The notes under the pieces: model-generated | The model's input: the letters and a program-made list of their open reading frames with translations, nothing else | Told to the model about the DNA's origin: nothing | Database searches by the model: none | Assembly (NCBI GenBank): GCA_964354135.1 | Contig: CAYGZA010000030.1 | Location: 1 to 31,695 of the forward strand | From: CAYGZA01 sp964354135 | Lineage (GTDB): Bacteria; Planctomycetota; Planctomycetia; Pirellulales; Thermoguttaceae | DNA length: 31,695 bases | Direction of reading: 5' to 3' | In this document: positions 1 to 8,963 of the stretch, piece by piece | Layout: the number at the start of each line of letters is the position of its first letter | How positions within the stretch are numbered: position 1 is the first letter of the stretch | Translations under genes and position numbers: made by a program

Positions 1-350
1 TGCACCGCCTAACCACCTCAGCCGGTCCGTTGTGGGAATTCCCGCCCTCCGTGGTTAGGTTCGCCGGGTTGAACGTGCCCGTGAGCGGCGGCGGATACTT
101 TCGCCTTTATCCGCTGGCCTGGACGCTCTATTGCCTTCGGCGGCTCAACCACGTCCAACGGCAGCCGGTCGTGTTCTATACACACCCCTGGGAGCTTGAT
201 CCGGAACAACCCCAAATCCGCGCGGCCTCTCGGACCTCCCGCTTTCGGCACTACGTCAATCTCGGCCGTAACGAGCGAAAGCTGGAGCGGCTGCTTCGGC
301 GTTTTCGTTTCGGGCGATTGTGCGACGTGATCGCCCAACCGGCGTGTTGA
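1..350 (+). CDS. Polysaccharide deacetylase, DUF3473 (XrtA-type), C-terminal part
   Basis: The reading frame is already open at base 3 and continues to a TGA at 348-350, so this is the 3' end of a gene whose start lies left of the window. The visible 115 residues resemble the C-terminal DUF3473 domain of exosortase A-associated polysaccharide deacetylases: 'GPLWEFP', then 'VSGGGYFRLYP', 'VVFYTHPWELDP' and 'RFRHYVNLGRNE'. The catalytic NodB deacetylase domain would be upstream. The family is thought to remove N-acetyl groups from extracellular polysaccharide and is a marker of XrtA/EpsH exopolysaccharide loci, which agrees with the neighbouring sugar transferases and amidotransferase. The family call is firm; substrate and activity are inferred. 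Confidence 0.88.
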   Translation, partial: HRLTTSAGPLWEFPPSVVRFAGLNVPVSGGGYFRLYPLAWTLYCLRRLNHVQRQPVVFYTHPWELDPEQPQIRAASRTSRFRHYVNLGRNERKLERLLRRFRFGRLCDVIAQPAC

Positions 351-556
351 CTGACGGCCAGTCCAGTGCGTTCTTTGCGTAACCGTAATGCAGACAAAGA
401 CTTGCGGCAATTCCAATTCGGCCAAGGTGACCAAAGTGGTGACGAGGTCCTTGGAGCCCGACAACCAACGGGAGCCCGGTCTCCCGGGAAGAAATGCTCG
501 CCGTGTTGCATTGCTCTCCACGGGCTCAATCATGCCGGCCGCCGTGTCGTAACCCC

Positions 557-1633
557 ATGTCGATCGAGTCCCCCTCACTTCCTGAATCTGGCGACTGCCG
601 TCCCTCCGACGGATCGGCCACCATGTTCATTAGCGTCGTCGTGCCCGTGCGGAACGAGGAGAAGGAAATCGGCCGGGTCCTCGGCCAGTTGGCGGCCCAG
701 GACTATCCGGCGGACCGGTTCGAGCTTCTCGTCGTCGACGGTCAGTCAACCGATAACACCGTAGCGGTGGTGCAATCGTTCATTGAGAACCACCACAACA
801 TCCGGCTGCTTTCCAACCCGGGCAGACTTTCCAGCGCCGGGCGCAACGTCGGCATCCGCGCGGTCCGCGGCGAGATCATCGTGGTCGTGGACGGGCACTG
901 TGAGTTCGATGACGACCAGTTCCTCCGCAAGCATGTCGCTGCGTTTGAGCGAAGTGGCGCCGACTGCCTCGGCCGGCCTCAGCCGCTGGAGGTCCGGGAC
1001 GCCACGCCCCTCCAGCGGGCGATTGCCGCCGCACGCTCGTCCTGGCTGGGTCACCACCCGGCTTCGTTCATCTACTCTTCGCGGGAGCAGTTCGTCCCCG
1101 CCGCCAGCGTCGCGGTCGCCTACCGCCGCTCGGTGTTCGACCGCGTCGGCTATTTCGACGAGAGCTTCGACGCCTGCGAAGACTACGAGATAAACACCCG
1201 CATCGACCGCGACGGACTGCGCTGCTACTTCACTCCCGACATCACCGTCCGCTATCGCCCCCGCGACTCCCTTGCCGCGCTGTTCCGCCAACTGGTCCGC
1301 TACGGCCGCGGCCGCGTCCGGCTTGCGCGCAAGCACCCGGATACGCTCAGCCTCAAGACGCTTTTGCCGGCGCTGTTCGTGCTTGGATTCATCTTGGGCA
1401 CCGCAATAGCGTGGTGTTCATCCCTTCTGGTGGCCATCTATTGTGGGGTCCTCGCCAGCTACGTTGCGCTAGTCACCATCGTTTCGATAGGCATCGCCGC
1501 CCGCCTCCGCGATCTACGATTGCTGCTGTTGTTGTTGTTGGTTCTAGCGACAATTCATGTAGGCTCCGGAACGGGGATTCTTTTGGAGTTGGTTGCCGGA
1601 CGGTCGTTGCCTCTATGTCGGCAACTTGTCTGA
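557..1633 (+). CDS. Family 2 glycosyltransferase, membrane-anchored
   Basis: This is a 358-residue GT2 enzyme that should transfer a sugar from a nucleotide donor on the cytoplasmic face of the membrane. The N-terminal GT-A fold is clear: 'FISVVVPVRNEEKEIG' near residues 23-40, 'LLVVDGQSTDNT', and the acidic donor/metal site 'VVVDGHCEFDDD' near 110-120. Residues 'CEDYEINTRI' match the acceptor-side ED motif. The C-terminus has two or three hydrophobic segments, typical of ExoA/succinoglycan-type GT2 proteins. I chose ATG 557; ATG 623, directly before the GT2 motif, is an alternative. The open frame extends further 5', but that part looks non-coding. The gene overlaps the next one by 19 nt, suggesting translational coupling. 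The sugar is unknown. Confidence 0.9.
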   Translation: MSIESPSLPESGDCRPSDGSATMFISVVVPVRNEEKEIGRVLGQLAAQDYPADRFELLVVDGQSTDNTVAVVQSFIENHHNIRLLSNPGRLSSAGRNVGIRAVRGEIIVVVDGHCEFDDDQFLRKHVAAFERSGADCLGRPQPLEVRDATPLQRAIAAARSSWLGHHPASFIYSSREQFVPAASVAVAYRRSVFDRVGYFDESFDACEDYEINTRIDRDGLRCYFTPDITVRYRPRDSLAALFRQLVRYGRGRVRLARKHPDTLSLKTLLPALFVLGFILGTAIAWCSSLLVAIYCGVLASYVALVTIVSIGIAARLRDLRLLLLLLLVLATIHVGSGTGILLELVAGRSLPLCRQLV

Positions 1634-2829
1634 CGACTGCGGATCGACGGAGTGCCCGGCCCCTTCGGGTGTTACACGTGGTATTTAGCCTGGACACCGG
1701 TGGTCTGGAGAATGGGGTGGTTAACCTGTGTAACCGCCTCGACCGAGATCGCTTTGCCCCGTCAATCTGTACGTTCCTGGCAGGCGGCACTTTGGAAGCC
1801 TACGTCGACACCAGTCGCGTGGAGGCGTTCAACGTCCAACGGCGCTGGAACAACGACCCGACGCTGCCGTTCCGAATGGCTTGGCAGTTGTATCGGCGGA
1901 AGATCGACATCCTCCATACCCACTCGTGGGGAACGCTGGTCGAGGGGGTACTTGGGGCAAGAATGGCCCGGGTGCCGACCATTATCCACGGGGAGCACGG
2001 ACTGTTGCGCTCGCAACGGCGGAACCTGATCGTCCAGCGCTGCTTGTGGCGAAAAGCCCACCAACTGCTCTCGGTTTCTGAACCGCTGGCCGATCGGATG
2101 GCACGCGTGGTGCGGTTCCCCCGAAGCCAGATCAAAGTCATCAGGAATGGCGTCGACACGCAGCGCTTTCGACCCGCCGCAGGTGGCCAGGCACAGTCCA
2201 GAAGCCGTTGGCGTTTGCCTGTAGACAAGCTTCTCTTGGGGATGGTAGCGAGGCTCGATCCGGTGAAGAACCATCTCGGGGCCTTTCGCGCCGTCGACCT
2301 GCTCCGGCGGCAGGGACTGGACGTGGCAATTGCCCTGGCGGGGGACGGTCCTATGCGCGACGAGTTAGAGAAAGCGGCCCGAGATCTCGGCATCGAGGAC
2401 CGAGTGTATTTCTTGGGAAACGTAGAGCAGATCGAGGTATTCTACCGCGCGCTGGACGTGTTCGTGCTCAACTCTCACTCCGAGGGCATGTCGAACACGA
2501 TTCTGGAAGCCATGACCTCGGGACTTCCGGTCGTCGCGACCGCGGTCGGGTCCAATCCGGAGCTTGTGGTCGAAGGGCGCACTGGTCTGCTGGTGCCGCC
2601 CGGCGACGTCGCTTCACTGGCGGACGGCTTGGCGAGGCTCGTCAGGCTGCCCGGCCTGCGTCAGGCGATGGGTGCCGCCGGCCGTAGCCGCGCCGAAAGC
2701 CAATACAGTATCGACCGCATGGTGCGCCAGTACGAGACCCTTTACGAACGACTGGCTGTCCGGGGCCGATCCTCCACCGGGCCGCGTACGGCCAGCTTCG
2801 GCCCTTCCTCATCCTGTGTTGTCGCCTGA
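1615..2829 (+). CDS. Family 4 glycosyltransferase, XrtA/PEP-CTERM-associated 'stp2' type (TIGR03088-like)
   Basis: A 404-residue GT-B retaining glycosyltransferase. The N-terminus 'LRVLHVVFSLDTGGLENGVVNLCNRL' (residues about 17-42) is characteristic of the TIGR03088 sugar transferases found in exosortase A loci. The GT4 C-terminal Rossmann domain follows: 'VIRNGVDTQRFRP', 'MVARLDPVKNH', 'GDGPMRDELE' and the EX7E-type donor site 'SHSEGMSNTILEAMTSGLPVVAT'. ATG 1615 is the start in the open frame closest to the conserved domain and sits inside the last codons of the preceding GT2 gene. It is 16 nt upstream of the amidotransferase and probably co-transcribed with it. Family assignment is strong; donor and acceptor are unknown. 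Confidence 0.9.
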   Translation: MSATCLTTADRRSARPLRVLHVVFSLDTGGLENGVVNLCNRLDRDRFAPSICTFLAGGTLEAYVDTSRVEAFNVQRRWNNDPTLPFRMAWQLYRRKIDILHTHSWGTLVEGVLGARMARVPTIIHGEHGLLRSQRRNLIVQRCLWRKAHQLLSVSEPLADRMARVVRFPRSQIKVIRNGVDTQRFRPAAGGQAQSRSRWRLPVDKLLLGMVARLDPVKNHLGAFRAVDLLRRQGLDVAIALAGDGPMRDELEKAARDLGIEDRVYFLGNVEQIEVFYRALDVFVLNSHSEGMSNTILEAMTSGLPVVATAVGSNPELVVEGRTGLLVPPGDVASLADGLARLVRLPGLRQAMGAAGRSRAESQYSIDRMVRQYETLYERLAVRGRSSTGPRTASFGPSSSCVVA

Positions 2830-2845
2830 GTAAGAAGCTTCTGCC

Positions 2846-4837
2846 GTGTGTGGAATTGTCGCCATCGTCAGCACCAATCCTCAGAAGGTCCCCTCCGCGG
2901 AGATGATCCAGCGGATGAATGACTCGCTCATTCACCGCGGACCGGACGGGGAGGGGATGAAGCTATTCCGCGGAGGAACCACTGCGGTCGGCCTGGGGCA
3001 TCGGAGGCTGAGCATCATCGACATCGAGGGCGGCGGGCAGCCGATGTCGAACGAGGACGGCACCATCTGGATCACGTATAACGGCGAAATCTACAATCAT
3101 GTCCTGCTCCGCAGCGAGTTGGCCGCTCGTGGGCACCGGTTTCGCACGCGGTGCGATACGGAGGCCATCATCCACGCCTACGAGGAGTGGGGGGCAGAGT
3201 GCGTTCACCGGCTCCGTGGGATGTTCGCCTTCGTGATTTGGGACCATCGCCACCAGCGCGCCTTCGCGGCCCGGGATCGGCTCGGGATCAAGCCTTTCTA
3301 CTACGTGCATCGGGGTGACATGCTCCTGTGTACGTCGGAAGTAAAGGCCTTGCTTGCGTCCGGTTGGCATCCGGCCGAGCTCCACTGGGAAGCCGTGCCC
3401 GAGTATGCCACTCTGGGCTACCTTGCCGGTGACGCCACCCTATTCCGCGGCATCAAGAAGCTGCTCCCGGGGCACCGCTTGACCTGGGAGGACAACAAGC
3501 TAACGGTCTCTCAGTACTGGGATGTGCCGCTGCCTGAGCCCAGGAGGCCAGCGAAACGCCGTGGGGAGCTGGTCGAGGAGTTCCGCGGGCTGTTCCGCGA
3601 GTCGGTCCGCCTGCGGCTGATGAGCGACGTGCCGTTGGGCGTGTTCCTCAGCGGCGGCCTGGACTCCAGCGCCATCGCCGTCACGATGGCGGAGCACATG
3701 TCCGAGCCGGTCAAGACCTTCTCCGTGGGATTCGAGTCGGATTATTACAGCGAGTTCGACTTCGCCCGCGAGGTCGCGGCCGCCATCGGGGCCGACCATC
3801 ACGAGGTCGTGCTCAAGCCCGACGACGCGTTCGCCCATCTGCCGCGGCTGATCTGGCACGAGGACGAACCGATCCGCAACGCGTCGAGCGTGGCCCTTTA
3901 TCAGGTCTCCCGGCTGGCTGCCGATCACGTCAAAGTGGTCCTGACCGGCGAGGGGAGTGACGAGCTGTTTGCCGGGTACGAAAGGTACTGGGCGACCTTG
4001 TTCAATTGGCGATGGGGATCGATCTATCACCGCCTGGTGCCGGGATGGCTGCATCGGCGGTGCATTGCGGGGACTTTCTGGAAGTGGCCGCTCCCCTTAT
4101 CGATCAGGAAGAAGATCAGCCATACGTTCCTCAATCACTCGCTCCGCCCCCAGGAAATGGTCTTCGACAACTTCCATGCCATTTTCCCGCCGCGCATCCA
4201 TCAGCAGTTGTTCGATCCGTCAGCCTGGGCGGCGGTCAAGGACGTGGACCCCTACCGGGACACGATGCGGCTCTACGACGGCCGCACCAGTGGAGACCGT
4301 CTGGACCAGCTCCTGTATACCGACCAGAAGACGTATCTCGTGGAACTGCTCATGAAGCAGGACTCCATGAGCATGGCCGCGTCGATCGAAAGCCGCGTGC
4401 CGTTCCTCGATCACCAGCTCGTGGAGTTTGCCGCCCGCGTTCCGGGAAGCCACAAGATCCGCGGCTGCTCGGGGAAGTACCTGGTCAAGCAGGCGATGCG
4501 GGACATGCTCCCCAAGTCGATTCTCACCCGCAAGAAGATGGGCTTTCCCGTTCCGCTGAACCAGTGGTTCCGGCGGGGCTTCGACCGGATCGTCCGCTCC
4601 GCCTTGACGAGCCAGCAAGCGCGCAGCCGCGGTGTCTTCCATCAGCCCTTTGTTGAGGCTCTCCTTGCGGAGCATGCCCAGGGGCTGCGCGACCATACGG
4701 AAGCGTTGTGGACGGTGCTCAATTTCGAGCTTTGGGCGAGGATCTTCATCGACGGCGAGGGCTGGCCGGCCGTCAGCGACGAACTCACCGACGCCGCGGG
4801 GCTCCGCAACCAACGACTGTCGCTTGCCGCCGTGTAG
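2846..4837 (+). CDS. Glutamine-hydrolysing asparagine-synthase-like amidotransferase (XrtA-associated)
   Basis: This 663-residue protein is a full two-domain AsnB-type amidotransferase. It starts at a GTG so that Cys2 ('MCGIVAI') is the N-terminal nucleophile of the class II glutaminase domain; 'LIHRGPDGEG' and 'NGEIYNH' are the usual substrate-site motifs. The synthetase domain has the ATP pyrophosphatase P-loop 'SGGLDSS' at residues 269-275 and 'LTGEGSDELFAGY'. It is somewhat longer than housekeeping asparagine synthetase and fits the amidotransferase group (TIGR03108-like) that travels with exosortase A polysaccharide loci. There it may amidate a sugar acid such as a uronate rather than make free asparagine. 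That role is inferred from context, including the AlgD-type dehydrogenase downstream. Confidence 0.92.
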   Translation: MCGIVAIVSTNPQKVPSAEMIQRMNDSLIHRGPDGEGMKLFRGGTTAVGLGHRRLSIIDIEGGGQPMSNEDGTIWITYNGEIYNHVLLRSELAARGHRFRTRCDTEAIIHAYEEWGAECVHRLRGMFAFVIWDHRHQRAFAARDRLGIKPFYYVHRGDMLLCTSEVKALLASGWHPAELHWEAVPEYATLGYLAGDATLFRGIKKLLPGHRLTWEDNKLTVSQYWDVPLPEPRRPAKRRGELVEEFRGLFRESVRLRLMSDVPLGVFLSGGLDSSAIAVTMAEHMSEPVKTFSVGFESDYYSEFDFAREVAAAIGADHHEVVLKPDDAFAHLPRLIWHEDEPIRNASSVALYQVSRLAADHVKVVLTGEGSDELFAGYERYWATLFNWRWGSIYHRLVPGWLHRRCIAGTFWKWPLPLSIRKKISHTFLNHSLRPQEMVFDNFHAIFPPRIHQQLFDPSAWAAVKDVDPYRDTMRLYDGRTSGDRLDQLLYTDQKTYLVELLMKQDSMSMAASIESRVPFLDHQLVEFAARVPGSHKIRGCSGKYLVKQAMRDMLPKSILTRKKMGFPVPLNQWFRRGFDRIVRSALTSQQARSRGVFHQPFVEALLAEHAQGLRDHTEALWTVLNFELWARIFIDGEGWPAVSDELTDAAGLRNQRLSLAAV

Positions 4838-4877
4838 GACCGCGATCCGCGTGAACGACCCTCAGGCTTGCCCATCC

Positions 4878-7097
4878 ATGTCCTCTCGTTTTGGCCACAG
4901 CTACGCCAAGCTGAAGAAGCTCTCGCTTATGGGTCCGCGGGAGATCGTCTTTCGGCTGGGCAGGAAAGCGGCCGAATGGGCCGAACGCATTGCCTACGTC
5001 ACAGGACACGCGAAAAAAGGGCCGGCTGTCCCGAGTGGGAGACTCCGTCCGCCTGTCAATGGCTGCCCGGGTACGATTGGCCTACCGGGTTGGTGGCTCT
5101 CTCACATGCGCAATCGCCAAGAACCGCCCTTCCTGCTCGACGCCCTGTCATTGCAGGGCGCAGCGAACCTCTACCCGCGGTTGTTCCCGGGGCTCTTGGA
5201 CCGTCTGGTCGCAAAGGCGGATCGCGTGCTTCGCGGCGAGTTCAGTTTTCTTGGCATCGACGTCCGGTTCCCGGACTCCATCCCGTGGCAACAGGACCCG
5301 AGCACAGGTCGGCGGTGGCCCTCCCGGTTCTACGCCGACCTCCGCATTCCTTTCTGCGAGAACATGGAGAGCAGAGACGGCCTCGGCGACGTGAAGTACG
5401 TTTGGGAGCTCAACCGGCACGAGTTCCTCATCGATGTCGCCAAAGCGTTCTACCTGACCGGAGAGTCACGCTATGCGCGAAGAGTGTTTCGCGCGATTGA
5501 GTCCTGGGCCCAAGAGAATCCTTACCTCCAGGGGGTGAACTGGGCGGGACCCCTGGAAGTGGCCGTGCGCTGCCTCTCCTGGTTGTGGGCCTACCAGTTT
5601 GTGCGTCGCTGGCAGGATGTTTCTGTACCGCTCCATTGGGAGGTGATCAAGGCGTTCTATCAACACGGCGCGTATCTCCACCGTCACCTGGAATACTACT
5701 CCGCCCCGAACAACCATCTGGTCGGAGAGGCCGCCGCGCTGTATCTTCTTGGCTCCTTCTTTCCGGAGTTCGACGAATCCGCCGCGTGGCGCAGGCTGGC
5801 GTGGGACGTTCTGGCCGTGGAGCCGGAAAGGCAGTTTTACGACGATGGCGGCAGCACGGAGCATTCGAACCACTACCACCACTACTGCCTCGGGTTCTTC
5901 CTTCTCGCGATGTTGACCCGGCTCCGGCAAGACAAGCCGGCCCCCGAGGTCATGCGGCAGCGATTGGAGGCCGCCCTCTGCTTCAGCATGTGGATGACCA
6001 CGCCCGACGGCACCGTGCCGCGGATTGGTGACGGCGACGACTCCCGGTCGATTCGCTTCGCCGACTCGCCTTTCTGGGACTTCCGCAGCATGCTGGCCCT
6101 GGGTGCGGTGGTGTTTCATCGCCCCGACATGAAGGCCGTTGCCGGCTCGTTCAGTGAAGACGCCTTGTGGTTGCTGGGGCCTGCGGCTTATGAGACCTAC
6201 CAGGCACTCCCCGCTCAGTTGCCCATGGAGACTAGCCGCCTCTTCCCCGCCAGCGGCTACGTCATTCTTCGCAGTGGTTGGGGACGCGACGATCACCATC
6301 TGTGTTTCGATGCCGGTCCTCTCGGCGACGGCCTTTACACCCGGGATGTCCCCGAGTTCAGCCACGGCCACGCCGACATGCTCTCGCTCTGTCTGAGCGC
6401 CTTTGGCAAGCCGCTCTTGGTAGATGCCGGCTTCTGCACCTTCAGCGGCTCACCCGCATGGAACCGCTACTGCCGCGATGTCCGAGGTCACAACACAATC
6501 AGCGTGGACGGCGCTTCGCCCGCGAAGTTCAACGTCGCCGGCGCGTGGTCTTGCGTTGCCAGGCCGGGCCCGATTCGCTGGGAGTCCAGCGGGCAATGGG
6601 ATTTCGTCGAGGGTTCGCATACCGGCTTCTATGGCGTCAAGGGCCGGGTCGCTCATCGCCGGGCGATCGTCTGGAATCGGGACGCCCATTGGCTCATCCT
6701 CGACCGATTGGAAGGCGAGGGGACGCACCAAGTCGAGGTCTTCTTCCATTTCGCGCCCGGCACGGCAGTCGCTCATGGGGATGGTCGGGGCGCGCTGGTG
6801 TCCACCGCAGACGGGGTTCACGCCCTCCTCCGGCTTCTCGGCTCAGACTCACTTCGTGCGGAGGTCGCACACGGCGGAGAGCAACCGAACGGCGGCTGGA
6901 TTGCCACGAGCTACGGGCGGTGTGTGCCGGCCCCTTTGGTGCGTTTTTCCGGTCGGGTCGAGCTTCCCATCTCGCTGACCTTCGAGCTAAAGGCGTCGCC
7001 GACCCTGCCGGTCCATTGCGACACCGAGCCGGAGTCCGCGCGGGTCTGGGCGGATCCGGATTGTGCCGGGAGGCTCCTAGCCCGGGGAACGTCATGA
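4878..7097 (+). CDS. Heparinase II/III family protein
   Basis: A 739-residue protein with an N-terminal alpha/alpha toroid and a C-terminal beta-sheet heparinase II/III domain. Visible landmarks are 'MGPREIVFRLGRKAAEW' at the N-terminus, 'WVLNRHEF'-like 'WELNRHEFLIDVAKAFYL', 'YYSAPNNHLVGEAAALYLLG', 'STEHSNHYHHYCLGF' and the C-terminal 'PEFSHGHADMLSLCLSAFG' with 'LLVDAGFC'. The Asn-His and Tyr/His clusters resemble the lyase active site of polysaccharide lyases acting on uronic-acid glycans. No clear signal peptide is seen, as is usual for the copies encoded in EPS operons. ATG 4878 fits the typical N-terminus; GTG 4851 is an in-frame alternative. The stop overlaps the next ATG (ATGA). A role in trimming or editing a uronate-containing polymer is inferred. 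Confidence 0.9.
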   Translation: MSSRFGHSYAKLKKLSLMGPREIVFRLGRKAAEWAERIAYVTGHAKKGPAVPSGRLRPPVNGCPGTIGLPGWWLSHMRNRQEPPFLLDALSLQGAANLYPRLFPGLLDRLVAKADRVLRGEFSFLGIDVRFPDSIPWQQDPSTGRRWPSRFYADLRIPFCENMESRDGLGDVKYVWELNRHEFLIDVAKAFYLTGESRYARRVFRAIESWAQENPYLQGVNWAGPLEVAVRCLSWLWAYQFVRRWQDVSVPLHWEVIKAFYQHGAYLHRHLEYYSAPNNHLVGEAAALYLLGSFFPEFDESAAWRRLAWDVLAVEPERQFYDDGGSTEHSNHYHHYCLGFFLLAMLTRLRQDKPAPEVMRQRLEAALCFSMWMTTPDGTVPRIGDGDDSRSIRFADSPFWDFRSMLALGAVVFHRPDMKAVAGSFSEDALWLLGPAAYETYQALPAQLPMETSRLFPASGYVILRSGWGRDDHHLCFDAGPLGDGLYTRDVPEFSHGHADMLSLCLSAFGKPLLVDAGFCTFSGSPAWNRYCRDVRGHNTISVDGASPAKFNVAGAWSCVARPGPIRWESSGQWDFVEGSHTGFYGVKGRVAHRRAIVWNRDAHWLILDRLEGEGTHQVEVFFHFAPGTAVAHGDGRGALVSTADGVHALLRLLGSDSLRAEVAHGGEQPNGGWIATSYGRCVPAPLVRFSGRVELPISLTFELKASPTLPVHCDTEPESARVWADPDCAGRLLARGTS

Positions 7098-8233
7098 CTG
7101 CGCCTGCGTCGAACCAGATCCATGCGAGCGAATCGACCGCGTCTGGGATGACTCGTTGCGCCAAAATCCTTGAGATCGGTCCTTATCCGCCTCCGTATGA
7201 CGGTTGGAGCATGCGGATCTGGGTGGTGAAAAACGGCCTGGAGAAGGCCGGACACATCTGCGTGCCGCTGAACCTGGGCCAGAATCGCAGGATTCGGAGC
7301 GCCGAATATGAATGCGTCCGCAGCGGCTGGGAGTACCTGCGCAAGCTGTCGCGTTACGCATGGCGTGGGTACACCTACCACATCCATACCAATGCTGATT
7401 CGCTCAAGGGGTTCCTTCTTAACCTGATTGCCTACGTCGTGTCCCTGCTCGCATTTCGCAGGCCGGTCTTGACCCTGCACGCCGGAACCGATCAGGTCTA
7501 CTTCCCTCGCGAGAAGTCGCGACTGATGGTTCCGCTGTTCAAGTTTCTGTTCGGCGCTGCTAAAGCGGTGATTTGCGACAACCCGGACGTGGCGCGAGGG
7601 ATCGTCGACTATGGGACTCCTCCCGAGAAAGTGTTTCCGATTTCTCCGTTCACGAAGGAGTACCTGGAATCGCCGACACAAGCGTTTGATAACGACTTGG
7701 AGGAGTTTCTGATGAGTCATTCGCCAACCGTCCTGACCTATCTGGAGTGTCGTCCCGAGTATGATTTGGACTGCGTTTTCAAAGTGGTCGGGGAACTGGC
7801 TCGACGGTGGCCCGGACTTGGGCTGATCGTGGTGGGGGCGTCGCGCGAGACCAGAACGATCAGCGATATGGCGCGTAAAGCCGGGCTCACCGATCGGTGC
7901 CTCCACCTGGGCGCGGTCGAGCACGCCGCCTTCTTGTCGTTGTTACGACGGGTTGCAGTGTATCTCCGCTGTAACCAGCGCGAAGGAACCAGTGCGTCCG
8001 TTCGCGAGGCGCTTTGCTTCGGCACGCCAGTGGTGGCCAACAATTCGGAAAGCCAGCCAGAGGGTGTGTTGCTTTATCTTTGGGGGGATGCTAGAGCGAT
8101 GCGCGAGACGGTCGAAACCGTGCTGGCGAATTCCCACACGAGGCAAGAACCTGGGAATGGGGTGGGCGCCCTCGATGTGCCCGACACCGTTCCCCAAGAG
8201 GTAGGATTGCTGGTACGATGTGCGTTGGCCTGA
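7094..8233 (+). CDS. Family 4 glycosyltransferase
   Basis: A 379-residue GT-B glycosyltransferase. The N-terminal 'KILEIGPYPPPYDGWSMRIW' is the nucleotide-fold start with the GT4 'GPYPPPYGG'-like loop. Residues 'TYHIHTNADS', 'VLTLHAGTD' and 'AVICDNPDVARGIVDYG' follow the usual GT4 order, then the C-terminal 'LIVVGAS', 'LHLGAVEHAAFLSLL' and 'EGTSASVREALCFGTPVVANN' donor-binding segment. ATG 7094 overlaps the heparinase stop by the ATGA arrangement, so translation is probably coupled. The N-terminal 20 or so residues before 'CAKILEIG' are not conserved-looking. Substrates cannot be deduced. Confidence 0.88.
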   Translation: MTAPASNQIHASESTASGMTRCAKILEIGPYPPPYDGWSMRIWVVKNGLEKAGHICVPLNLGQNRRIRSAEYECVRSGWEYLRKLSRYAWRGYTYHIHTNADSLKGFLLNLIAYVVSLLAFRRPVLTLHAGTDQVYFPREKSRLMVPLFKFLFGAAKAVICDNPDVARGIVDYGTPPEKVFPISPFTKEYLESPTQAFDNDLEEFLMSHSPTVLTYLECRPEYDLDCVFKVVGELARRWPGLGLIVVGASRETRTISDMARKAGLTDRCLHLGAVEHAAFLSLLRRVAVYLRCNQREGTSASVREALCFGTPVVANNSESQPEGVLLYLWGDARAMRETVETVLANSHTRQEPGNGVGALDVPDTVPQEVGLLVRCALA

Positions 8234-8246
8234 GGGAGGCGACAGA

Positions 8247-8402
8247 ATGACCCGCTTTGGAGAGGAGGCGGAAACGCTCATCAATGCCGCGCTGCGCCGG
8301 CCGGTGCCGAATGCTTCCGTGTCTGGCCGGACTGCGTCTGGCAGGACTGCATCGACCTGTGCCGGAGCACGGTGCTCAGTTGGGAACGGGATGCTGCGGT
8401 GA
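8247..8402 (+). CDS. Possible small ORF with strong ribosome-binding site (51 aa)
   Basis: Between the upstream glycosyltransferase stop and the fkbM start there is a 51-codon frame. It begins at ATG 8247, seven bases after an excellent Shine-Dalgarno GGGAGG at 8234-8239. It ends in TGA at 8400-8402, overlapping the fkbM ATG as TGATG. The peptide is Arg/Ala/Ser-rich and contains a small internal repeat (SGRTASGRTAS); I recognise no family. It may be a leader that couples translation into fkbM, or chance. Only the ribosome-binding site and the junction argue for it. Confidence 0.3.
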   Translation: MTRFGEEAETLINAALRRPVPNASVSGRTASGRTASTCAGARCSVGNGMLR

Positions 8403-8830
8403 TGGGCCTTGTCAAGAGGCTGGCCGGGAAGCTGCCCATCCGTTGGCAACAAGCCCTCAAGCGGCGATGGTTCGCGTGGAAGATCCGCCGCGGTCGGTTC
8501 GCCAGCCAGGAACCCGAGTACGCCATCCTGGACCAGTTCCTTCACCAAGGGGATTGGGCTCTGGACATCGGTGCGAATGTTGGCTTCTACTCGGCAAGGA
8601 TGTCCCAACTCGTCGGGCCCAAAGGCCGAGTCATCGCGTTCGAACCGGTCCGAGAGTCTTTCGAGCTTCTGACAGCCAATGCGCAGCTTTTCCCTTACCC
8701 AAACACGACGCTGCTCAACATCGCGGTGTCCAACGAGCCCAGCATCTTACACCTGGTCGTGCCGGAGTATCCGGTGGGTGGCAAGAACTACTATGAAGCC
8801 TCCGTTTGTCCTATGGAAGCCGGCGAGCCG

Positions 8831-8838
8831 GCGCTCGC
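8831..8838. repeat. Target-site duplication, left copy (GCGCTCGC)
   Basis: This octamer directly abuts the left inverted repeat of the MITE and is identical to 8964-8971. It encodes Ala-Leu and part of Ala in the fkbM frame. Confidence 0.88.
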
Positions 8839-8963
8839 GTACCTTCTCAATAACCCCGGGATGAAGTGCAGGAAAATGGGGTACCTACCCCACTGACAAT
8901 CGAAAAACCGCTTGTTTTTCGCTATGTGAACGTCTGTCTCTCCCGGGGTTATTGAGAAGTTAC
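8839..8963. mobile_element. 125-bp MITE with 23-bp inverted repeats, IS66-like ends
   Basis: The left end 8839-8861 and the reverse complement of the right end 8941-8963 match at 22 of 23 positions (the fourth base differs), both running GTA(A/C)CTTCTCAATAACCCC and on. The element is flanked by GCGCTCGC on both sides, a perfect 8-bp target-site duplication. An 8-bp duplication and termini beginning GTAA are those known for the IS66 family, so this is probably a non-autonomous IS66-derived miniature element; no transposase is encoded. Inside are two more perfect hairpins (8877-8892 and 8901-8921). It sits inside fkbM and introduces a stop codon. Confidence 0.9.

Noticed and set aside
347..375. 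TTGACT as a possible -35 promoter element
   Set aside because: No acceptable -10 sequence lies 16-18 bases downstream.
388..552. 54-codon + strand frame between the deacetylase and the GT2 gene
   Set aside because: It has an ATG and ends just before ATG 557, but there is no clear ribosome-binding site, no recognisable motif and its composition looks random. The 206-base gap is better treated as intergenic.
5466..6371. 301-codon minus-strand open frame inside the heparinase-like gene
   Set aside because: The sense strand encodes a clear heparinase II/III domain; the antisense product has no recognisable domain.
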